From positions 1 through 41,605 of the forward strand of contig JAIOHU010000208.1 in assembly GCA_019912845.1 (NCBI GenBank): DNA of 41,605 nt. The letters run 5' to 3'. Source of the DNA: a bacterium. Its GTDB lineage: Bacteria; Electryoneota; Electryoneia; Electryoneales; Electryoneaceae. A program made the position numbers and the translations under genes. This document shows, in pieces, positions 36,290 through 41,605 of the stretch (the stretch's first letter is position 1; each line of letters starts with the position of its first letter). The notes under the pieces are model-generated. The model did no database searches. It was not told where the DNA came from and worked only from the letters and a program-made list of their open reading frames with translations.

Positions 36290-36804
36290 TACTGCTGTTC
36301 CGTCATCACGGGAAGTTCTTTCACCAGCGGTTCAAAGTGTTTTACAATTTCACCCTTATCATTCATGGTATAGATGACCAACTGGACATCAGAGTTATTC
36401 ATGGAACTGCCACCTTCGAGTGATACCATAATCTGATCCGGATTCAATTCAAAGATTGCTCCGCTGATATAGTCGATTATCAGACCGGGGATGCCTCCAC
36501 AAATGATGTTTCCGATGGTCATGACATTGAAGCCTTTGTTAATGATGACTTCTTTGTTCATATAACCCTTCATGCTGACAACAACCTTGTAGGAACTGTT
36601 TCTGCTGAGTGTAGCGGTAAAGGGTGTTGTGCCACTCGCCATCTCCATTCCAGCCAGTGTCATCACCTTAACTGATGCCCCGGCTGGTGTTGAGCCAACC
36701 GACAAATCCTGGGTAGTACCACTGATAATGGTTGCACAACCCCAGACAAATACCATGGTCACTAGCAAAAGACCACCGATTTGAAATAATTTTGACCGTT
36801 TCAT
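36289..36804 (-). CDS. Lipoprotein with PEGA-type domain
   Basis: 171 residues. A strong GGGAGG ribosome site precedes the ATG. The first 23 residues are a lipoprotein signal ending 'VWGC', so the mature protein starts at that Cys and is lipid-anchored. The next ~70 residues read as a PEGA domain ('DLSVGSTPAGASVKV', 'GTTPFTATLSRNSSYKVVVSMKGY'). A hydrophobic Gly/Ile-rich segment ('IGNIICGGIPGLIIDYISGAI') follows, as in many PEGA lipoproteins. The tail is acidic. PEGA domains occur on surface proteins of many bacteria but have no fixed function. First gene of the operon with the YidD-like and TPR genes. Confidence 0.85.
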   Translation of the reverse strand: MKRSKLFQIGGLLLVTMVFVWGCATIISGTTQDLSVGSTPAGASVKVMTLAGMEMASGTTPFTATLSRNSSYKVVVSMKGYMNKEVIINKGFNVMTIGNIICGGIPGLIIDYISGAIFELNPDQIMVSLEGGSSMNNSDVQLVIYTMNDKGEIVKHFEPLVKELPVMTEQQ

Positions 36805-37005
36805 TCATTCCTCCCTTAAACAGTGTTGGATTTTCTTGTACAGCTACTCAATTTCAGTCTTATTATTCTATCGCTTATGTGAAGAATATATCATAATACA
36901 TTTTATTCCTCAATATCAATAGAAAGCTTCAATATTTTTTTTAGAAAACCGACAGTAACTCAATGTCTGATTCTCATGGGAGATTAACATACCAGCAGGC
37001 AACAA

Positions 37006-37040
37006 GAAAAAAAACGCAACCTCAATTAAGAAGTTGCGTT
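37006..37040 (-). terminator. Intrinsic terminator of the peroxide/iron island
   Basis: Read on the reverse strand: AACGCAAC (37033-37040), a 12-nt loop, GTTGCGTT (37013-37020), then a run of eight T (A on this strand, 37007-37014). The stem is perfect. It begins about 33 nt after the ferritin stop, so it ends transcription of the reverse-strand run. Confidence 0.9.
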
Positions 37041-37072
37041 GGGAAATTATTCAGTATTAAATCAAGACTACT

Positions 37073-37570
37073 TTAATGACCACCACGTTCGCCGAGATGA
37101 CGATCCATCATGAACAGTCCAACACCCTTATCACCAACGAGCTTGAGACGATCAAGAATGGATTCAACACTTGCTTCCTCTTCGACCTGTTCTTCTATGA
37201 ACCAGTTGAGGAAAACCTTTGCTGCGTGATCATTGTCTTTTATCGCGAGATCGAGCAGTGCATGAATGCTCTTTGTAACCAATTGTTCATGTGCGAGTGT
37301 ATCTGTAAAGACTTCAACTGCATTTTTCCAGTCAGATTTTGGTTTGTCAATGGCGTCAAGAATAACGCGTCCACCACGTTCGTAAACGTAGCTATAAATT
37401 TTCTTGGCGTGACCCATCTCTTCAATCGCCTGTGCGTTCATCCAACTCGCCATTCCATCGAGATTTTGATCATGAAGCCAGGATGCCATCGAAAAATATA
37501 AATATGCGGAAGCCATTTCCTTGTTTATCTGATCGTTTAATGCAGCCTGTAGTTTTTTACTGAGAACCAT
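37073..37570 (-). CDS. ftnA: Bacterial ferritin, non-haem
   Basis: 165 residues from the ATG at 37570, which has AAAGGAAG five bases upstream; a start 15 nt earlier would add five residues. The ferroxidase ligands are in place: E18, E51 and H54 ('EEMGHA'), E95 ('AHEQL') and Q128 ('EEQVEEE'). The length and the four-helix bundle match FtnA. It oxidises Fe(II) and stores iron as mineral in a 24-subunit shell, removing iron that would react with peroxide. It is the last gene of a reverse-strand run with the ferritin-like protein, the regulator and the peroxiredoxin. The intrinsic terminator follows at once. Confidence 0.95.
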   Translation of the reverse strand: MVLSKKLQAALNDQINKEMASAYLYFSMASWLHDQNLDGMASWMNAQAIEEMGHAKKIYSYVYERGGRVILDAIDKPKSDWKNAVEVFTDTLAHEQLVTKSIHALLDLAIKDNDHAAKVFLNWFIEEQVEEEASVESILDRLKLVGDKGVGLFMMDRHLGERGGH

Positions 37571-37689
37571 TGTTCTTCCTTTCATTTCAAATTCAATATT
37601 AACTAATCTATCACTGCTAATTGTATGATGATGTGAACCTTGAAATGATGCTTTAAAATCAGATTCACGGGATTTTCGTGTCAGAACTA

Positions 37690-38145
37690 TTAATTTTCCT
37701 GCATGAACTCTGAGTCGTATTCCAACTCAAAACGTAATTTGTGTTTTGCCTCTTCCTGAGCCAGGGCTTCAAACAATATCTTGTACTCATCGATTTCAGC
37801 TCGGGCAGCCAGGTCCATATAAAGACGGAATGCTGCTTTTTCTTTTTTCATTGCAACGAGCATTGCATTTTGCGGGGTCATGTTGGGAGTGACATGTGCC
37901 TCTTCCATGTAGTCACTCAACTTTAAGTCCTGTACTTTCTGAGGGGTAAGAATCGTTGTGGTTCCTTTTTTAACCTCAAGCAACTTTGCTTTATGCAACA
38001 GTTCCTCTTTCGCAAAATCCAGGAACATCTGCTTGATACCCTCTGAATTGACATTCTCAGCTTGAGCCTTATAAAAGTTGTGCGCTGCTTCCTCTTCACC
38101 TATGGCGAATTCGAGGATGTCATCCATCGTTTTGAAATTATCCAC
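37690..38145 (-). CDS. Ferritin-like di-iron protein, rubrerythrin-type without rubredoxin domain
   Basis: 151 residues from GTG 38145. Two metal sites of the ferritin-like fold are seen: E48-x-x-H51 in 'FAKEELLHKA' and E132-x-x-H135 in 'ALAQEEAKHKL', with E17-E19 ('GEEEAAHNFY') and E102 as the other ligands. The C-terminal rubredoxin domain of classic rubrerythrin is absent. Proteins of this type reduce peroxide or act in iron handling; which one is not settled by sequence. It lies between the helical unknown and the ferritin, 120 nt before the ferritin start, in the peroxide/iron run. Confidence 0.88.
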   Translation of the reverse strand: MDNFKTMDDILEFAIGEEEAAHNFYKAQAENVNSEGIKQMFLDFAKEELLHKAKLLEVKKGTTTILTPQKVQDLKLSDYMEEAHVTPNMTPQNAMLVAMKKEKAAFRLYMDLAARAEIDEYKILFEALAQEEAKHKLRFELEYDSEFMQEN

Positions 38146-38180
38146 TTACAATCCCTTTTCCTTTGTCCAGATTAAATTTA

Positions 38181-38244
38181 AAGGATCGGATAGCCCCGTT
38201 ACCGTTTCTTCTTGAGAAGTAGCAAGGCTATCCGTCAAATCCTT
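38181..38244 (-). ncRNA. Structured element between genes of the peroxide/iron run
   Basis: An outer stem AAGGAT (38181-38186) with ATCCTT (38239-38244), then CGGATAGCC (38187-38195) with GGCTATCCG (38226-38234), with an inner hairpin (CTTCTTGAGAAG). The two stems stack with a 4-nt bulge on one side. It lies between the stop of the helical unknown (38251) and the start of the ferritin-like gene (38145). It might be an attenuator, RNA-processing site or RNA element that sets the gene ratio; no T-run follows, so a plain terminator is unlikely. Confidence 0.45.
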
Positions 38245-38250
38245 GATGCT

Positions 38251-38691
38251 TTAAGCGTACGGATACATGTCTTTTTTGACTTTTTCAAGAGCATCCAACA
38301 TGAAATTGTGCTTCTTTTCACCTTCCAGCAGATAACGAATGAGATAATGCTGTGCTGTCAGATGGCTCCCGAATTCGGTATCCTTGAGAATCTCTTCCGC
38401 AACACGAATCGTCTCCTGCTCGAGTTCCTGATGTTTTTCAATCAGGTCCCAAATTTCAGCAACATCTTCCGGTTGCAGACTTAATGACTTGACCGTCATA
38501 CTGTCGAGGATTAACTGCTGAGTGTGATAGTGACGTCTTGAATCCGCCTGAATCGTCTCCAAAACCAGACGAATCAAAGGATGATCCGTTTTTTCCAACA
38601 TGTGTCCAGTCGATGATACGGACGCATTTTCAATCTTCTGCCACTTTTTTAAGTTTGCAAGCATTTTCTCTTGCAATTCCTTCGTACTCAT
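38251..38691 (-). CDS. Small all-helical protein, possible ferritin-like
   Basis: 146 residues from ATG 38691, chosen because GGGGGAAG lies just upstream; a longer frame of 12 residues is possible. The protein is almost entirely helical and rich in Glu, His and Lys. A D50-x3-H54 pair and an E125-x2-H128 pair ('EGEKKHNFML') with Glu residues near 21 and 91 make a ferritin-like di-iron site plausible, but the match is not strong enough to name a family. It sits between the regulator and the ferritin-like protein, in the same direction, which supports a role in iron or peroxide handling. Confidence 0.65.
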   Translation of the reverse strand: MSTKELQEKMLANLKKWQKIENASVSSTGHMLEKTDHPLIRLVLETIQADSRRHYHTQQLILDSMTVKSLSLQPEDVAEIWDLIEKHQELEQETIRVAEEILKDTEFGSHLTAQHYLIRYLLEGEKKHNFMLDALEKVKKDMYPYA

Positions 38692-38719
38692 GCTTCCCCC
38701 CATCATAATTAATGGTTTT

Positions 38720-38739
38720 AAACACATTGATATGTGTTT
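38720..38739. promoter_or_regulatory. Perfect dyad upstream of the helical unknown
   Basis: AAACACAT, TGAT, ATGTGTTT: two perfect 8-base arms ending 29 nt before the ATG at 38691. It may be an operator or an RNA hairpin in the leader. A similar dyad (AAACACTT ... AAGTGTTT) lies before the DinB gene. Confidence 0.4.
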
Positions 38740-38897
38740 TCTTTGGTTTATGTGCTGCTAATTAAGTTTGATTAAATCCTAAAGACAGAGAATCATTGAT
38801 TTTGCAAAGTTAACCTAATCTAACTCTTTGTCACTACTTTAGTTACGTGATAATCTACATACCTGCATGCATTTGAGCAAGCGAACTTCAAGGTCAT

Positions 38898-39317
38898 TCA
38901 GGACTCGGAGGTTACACTCTCTCGCTTTTTCTGACACTCCGCGCACAACCCGCTGAAATCAAGTTGGAGGTTTAACACCTTGAAGCCCCCAGCCTGTACA
39001 GCAGTCATATCAATCATTGGGACAACATCTTTTGCCAAATCGCCGACACGTTCACATTCAACACACTTGATGTGATAATGAGGATGCATATTTCCGTCGT
39101 AACGTTTTCGGCTACCCAAACTGTCGAGGGTACGTACCTCACCCTCACTAGTGAGCAGTTCAAGGTTACGGTAGACTGTTCCCAGACTGACACGTGGCAA
39201 TTGTTCACGCACCATATTATACAGCTCGTCGGCTGTAGGATGGCAGGTGACTCCACGCAGGGTTTCAAGAATAATTCTACGCTGCCGGGTCAATCTATGT
39301 TTTACGCATGTGCCCAT
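38898..39317 (-). CDS. perR: Fur-family repressor of the PerR type
   Basis: 139 residues from ATG 39317, which has AGAGG six bases upstream; an ATG and a TTG just before it are alternatives. The winged helix covers ~1-75. The regulatory metal ligands H26, D74, H80, H82 and D93 have exactly the spacing of H37, D85, H91, H93 and D104 of B. subtilis PerR. D93 is the residue that separates peroxide-sensing PerR (Asp) from Fur (Glu). The structural zinc site is C85, C88, C125 and C128. PerR represses peroxide-defence genes, and is inactivated when peroxide oxidises its His ligands at an iron site. Its position within a run of peroxiredoxin and ferritin genes fits this role. Confidence 0.93.
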   Translation of the reverse strand: MGTCVKHRLTRQRRIILETLRGVTCHPTADELYNMVREQLPRVSLGTVYRNLELLTSEGEVRTLDSLGSRKRYDGNMHPHYHIKCVECERVGDLAKDVVPMIDMTAVQAGGFKVLNLQLDFSGLCAECQKKRESVTSES

Positions 39318-39409
39318 CATCAACCTCTGAATGTCCTGAATTTAATTGATTCGACTATTTATCCCCCGGCTTTGCATCTATTACAAGTTTATAGCACCAC
39401 AATGCGATT

Positions 39410-39438
39410 CATAAAACTTTCGATAAACCCAATGTCAA
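39410..39438 (-). promoter_or_regulatory. Candidate sigma-70-type promoter for perR
   Basis: On the reverse strand TTGACA (39438-39433), a 17-base spacer and TTTATG (39415-39410) make a good -35 and fair -10. It lies between the peroxiredoxin stop and perR, so perR may have its own promoter in addition to any read-through. No dyad like the one at 40117-40139 overlaps it. Confidence 0.4.
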
Positions 39439-39454
39439 TAATCCTGATTGATAT

Positions 39455-40057
39455 TTAATTGTGCTCAGGTTCTGTGTAACTCTGATAAACCTTTCCAACT
39501 AATTCCTGCCCCGGTTTCAACGTTTTCTCGCCAGGATGCCAGTCACAGGGTATGACACCGCCGCTCTCACGTGACACCTGGAAAGCACTGATCTTCCTGA
39601 CCAATTCCTGAGCGCTACGTCCGACATTTGTTGCCAACACCTCACTCGCCTGCAAAACACCATCTGGATCAATAATAAAAGTACCACGTATATCCATCCC
39701 ACTGTCTTCATCATAAACATTATAAGCCTGACCAATCCGTCCACCCGCATCATAAAGCATCGGAAAGGGAAGCCCACCTTCGACCATCTTGGAAAGTTCT
39801 GTCTCCTGCCATACCATATGAACAAAATGGGAATCAGTACTTACTGCAAGTACTTCCACATCCATCTTTTTAAGGTTTTCATATTGTTTCGCAACTCCAA
39901 CCAGTTCAGTAGGACATACAAATGTGAAATCAGCCGGATAAAAGAATAATACCACCCATTTTCCCCGGTAATCTTCCAGCTTTACATCTTTGAATGTTCC
40001 ATCAGCATACGCTGATACTTTGAAGTCTGGTGCATTTTGCCCGATGCGAAGTGTCAT
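39455..40057 (-). CDS. AhpC/Prx1-type 2-Cys peroxiredoxin
   Basis: 200 residues. AAAGGAG precedes the ATG by nine bases. The peroxidatic Cys is C48 in 'FTFVCPTEL', the resolving Cys is C171 in 'GGVIPCDWHPGEKTL', and 'GG.PFP' and the 'YF/YQ' tail are family features of the typical 2-Cys group. It reduces hydrogen peroxide and organic peroxides in the cytoplasm. No ahpF is next to it, so thioredoxin or a distant AhpF-like reductase would recycle it. First gene of the reverse-strand island; a PerR-box-like dyad lies 60-82 nt upstream of its ATG. Confidence 0.95.
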   Translation of the reverse strand: MTLRIGQNAPDFKVSAYADGTFKDVKLEDYRGKWVVLFFYPADFTFVCPTELVGVAKQYENLKKMDVEVLAVSTDSHFVHMVWQETELSKMVEGGLPFPMLYDAGGRIGQAYNVYDEDSGMDIRGTFIIDPDGVLQASEVLATNVGRSAQELVRKISAFQVSRESGGVIPCDWHPGEKTLKPGQELVGKVYQSYTEPEHN

Positions 40058-40116
40058 CCCCCCATCTCCTTTACTGTGTGTTTTAATGTTGAACGAGGTA
40101 TTTCCCTCATTGTTGC

Positions 40117-40139
40117 TTATCAGTAATAATTACTAATAA
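40117..40139. promoter_or_regulatory. PerR/Fur-box-like dyad upstream of the peroxiredoxin
   Basis: TTATCAGTAAT, one base, ATTACTAATAA: an inverted repeat of two 11-base arms with one mismatch; the central GTAAT-A-ATTAC is perfect. This has the 7-1-7 symmetry of the PerR box (TTATAAT-N-ATTATAA). It is placed where it could block the peroxiredoxin promoter, and is near PerR itself. Confidence 0.6.
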
Positions 40140-40370
40140 AAGAAAAAATACCATTAAACGCAAGAGTCCTCCCGAGACGATTTGTCTGGAATTACTAGAT
40201 TCAACAGTTTTTTAGGGCAATCGAACAAAATTTTAGCTTAGGCTATTCTCCCTTCATGCTAAATATTTTTTGTGAACCTCATTTACTCAATTTGTGTGTG
40301 GGACAAAATAGGTATTATTATTCAAACACTTTGCTAACAAGTGTTTATACCGTTTAATCAGGGACCTCCA
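40140..40370. other. Intergenic region between peroxiredoxin and DinB gene, with a leader dyad
   Basis: About 230 bp with no gene. At 40324-40346 there is a dyad of AAACACTT, seven bases, AAGTGTTT (perfect arms) ending 24 nt upstream of the DinB start. It may be an operator or an mRNA hairpin. No other feature is recognised. Confidence 0.5.
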
Positions 40371-40847
40371 ATGACGAAAAAAGATTTCGAAATCGCGTTC
40401 GCAATCAACCAGGATCAATTAAAATTGTATCTGAGAGACTTCACCGCTGAACTCGCCTCAAGATATCCTGATGGCGGGGGTAATCCGGTAAACTGGATAC
40501 TCGGTCATATTCTTGCAGAACGTGTGGAAGCGATAGAAAGTACGAACTTCAAGGCTGATGTGGGATTTCCCGACCTATCCATGTATGTAACAGGAAGCAA
40601 ACCAGACCCCAATGTTGCCAAACCATTCGAAGAACTGGTAAAGCTGATAGATAGTACCCATGACCAGCTCATGAAACTTATTGATTCTATGGAAGAAAAT
40701 GAGCTGACTGTTCCTCAGGAACGTACAATGCTGGGTAGATCATGTGATTTTGGACAGTTATTCCTGGCATACCCAATCCATGAGATGTATCACATTGGTC
40801 AAATAAGCATGCTACGTCGAAATTTTGGTTTGCCCGGGCTTTGGTAG
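40371..40847 (+). CDS. DinB-family (DUF664-like) protein
   Basis: 158 residues from ATG 40371 with AGGGA six bases upstream; a GTG at 40341 is in frame but less likely. The protein is a four-helix bundle with the family's metal-binding His residues: one in 'WILGHILAER' and two in 'HEMYHIGQISMLRR' near the end. DinB-like proteins include bacillithiol- and mycothiol-dependent transferases and proteins of unknown role; the thiol cofactor cannot be told. Cytoplasmic. It is divergent from the peroxiredoxin and next to a leader dyad. Confidence 0.85.
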   Translation: MTKKDFEIAFAINQDQLKLYLRDFTAELASRYPDGGGNPVNWILGHILAERVEAIESTNFKADVGFPDLSMYVTGSKPDPNVAKPFEELVKLIDSTHDQLMKLIDSMEENELTVPQERTMLGRSCDFGQLFLAYPIHEMYHIGQISMLRRNFGLPGLW

Positions 40848-41076
40848 CTTCATAATTTACGCATCACAGGTTGAGCTGGCATCCAGGATGATATTGATAT
40901 TATTGATTTTAGAAATCTAACATAGATTTAGTATTGCATAAACATCCGAATTATTTCATTCTCAAACAGCCTGAACAGTTCAGTCTGATAGTTGTGATTA
41001 ACCAGTCATGCTTTTATTTTACTACCCTGAGACAATCTAATTTATACACCGCAATTATTTCCAAAAGGAGAAAACC

Positions 41077-41605
41077 TTGGAACTGCTTAAGAAATTAACC
41101 CAAACTCCCGGCACCCCTGGGATGGAACATCGCATTCGAGAAGTTGTCCGTGCTGAACTCGAACCATTGGTTGATGAGGTACGCGTAGATAAAATGGGCA
41201 ACCTGATTGGGTTTAAGGCTGGCAAAGCTGATGCTCCAGTCATTATGATCGCTGCACACATGGATCAAATTGGCTTTATGGTTTCATTCATTGATGAGAA
41301 TGGTTATGTCCGACTGAATCCCACGGGTGGATTCGACCCACGAACCATGATGGCACAACGTGTTACAGTTCATGGCAAAAAAGACCTGTTAGGTGTGATG
41401 GGATCAAAGCCAGTTCACATTTTGAGTGAAGAAGAGAAGAAAAAACAGCTCAAAGTCACAGATTATTTTGTTGATTTGGGGCTTCCGGCAAATAAAGTAA
41501 AAGAGCTGGTCAGCATCGGCGACATGGTGACCTGGAATGGTGATCTGGCAGAGATGGGTGACATGTGGATATCTCGTGCCATGGATGATCGTATTGGGGT
41601 CTATG
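41077..41605 (+). CDS. M42-family aminopeptidase, partial at right edge
   Basis: The first 176 codons of a gene that runs off the window. The start is a TTG at 41077, with AAGGAG at 41065-41070 and six bases between; the family opening 'LLKKLTQTPGTPGMEHRIREVV' follows at once. Metal-binding H61 and D63 are in 'AAHMDQIGFMV', and the second metal region starts in 'AMDDRIGVY' at the edge. M42 enzymes are large, self-compartmentalised zinc or cobalt aminopeptidases, cytoplasmic and often peptide-degrading; some act as endoglucanases in older annotations. The C-terminal half is not in this window. Confidence 0.9.
   Translation, partial: MELLKKLTQTPGTPGMEHRIREVVRAELEPLVDEVRVDKMGNLIGFKAGKADAPVIMIAAHMDQIGFMVSFIDENGYVRLNPTGGFDPRTMMAQRVTVHGKKDLLGVMGSKPVHILSEEEKKKQLKVTDYFVDLGLPANKVKELVSIGDMVTWNGDLAEMGDMWISRAMDDRIGVY

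Noticed and set aside
38898-39317. Zur or plain Fur as the identity of the regulator
   Set aside because: The ligand spacing and the Asp at position 93 match PerR, and the neighbours are peroxide and iron-storage genes.

Overview
This looks like a chromosomal segment from an uncultured bacterium of the FCB superphylum (Marinimicrobia, Calditrichaeota, KSB1 or Electryonea-like lineages are all possible; the phylum cannot be fixed from this window). The main clue is that several exported proteins end in the 'YPNPFNP ... G.VYxV' sorting tail (Por secretion tail, TIGR04183-type). Start codons are usually preceded by clear GGAGG-like ribosome binding sites, which argues against typical Bacteroidetes. 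GTG and TTG starts occur. I see no tRNA, rRNA, CRISPR array, transposase or phage gene.

Layout. 1-634: non-coding, with short dispersed palindromic repeats. 635-3165: a secreted EEP-family nuclease/phosphatase and a divergent HD-GYP protein. 3764-8197: a four-gene TRAP transporter operon, each gene overlapping the next by 4 nt; its last gene is a periplasmic TPR-DUF3108 protein. 8505-9674: a class V aminotransferase (cysteine desulfurase-like), reverse strand. 9881-13614: two exported proteins, one a short beta-helix protein that may be truncated, the other a five-repeat protein with a sorting tail. 13791-17840: MoxR ATPase, split transketolase and GcvT. 17841-18937: a dense array of palindromic and tandem repeats. 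18938-20497: an exported protein of unknown function. 20877-24864: reverse-strand cassette (family 2 glycosyltransferase, Gfo/Idh/MocA dehydrogenase, formyltransferase, DegT aminotransferase), which reads as a module for a formamido-sugar glycan. 25232-26059: an intact class D beta-lactamase. 26256-28165: a large exported protein whose sorting tail is cut by a one-base frameshift. 28295-30784: an unknown protein and an MFS exporter. 30950-34806: a small membrane protein converging on a 1159-residue propeller sensor histidine kinase. 34968-36804: a compact operon (PEGA-type lipoprotein, exported YidD-like protein, TPR membrane protein). 37006-40057: a reverse-strand peroxide and iron island (peroxiredoxin, PerR-type regulator, unknown helical protein, ferritin-like di-iron protein, ferritin, then a clear intrinsic terminator), with a PerR-box-like dyad upstream of the peroxiredoxin. 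40371 to the end: a DinB-family protein and the start of an M42 aminopeptidase.

How the genes work together. The TRAP operon, the peroxide/iron island, the sugar cassette and the PEGA/YidD/TPR operon are the four coherent multi-gene units. The best candidates for under-described biology are the TRAP operon, which resembles the TPR-associated TRAP arrangement but has a fused DUF3108 domain and lacks the usual ligand arginine, and the operon with the exported YidD-like protein. The repeat families are also worth attention because copies differ by paired, stem-preserving changes. Everything here rests on reading the sequence and on family knowledge; no search was run.
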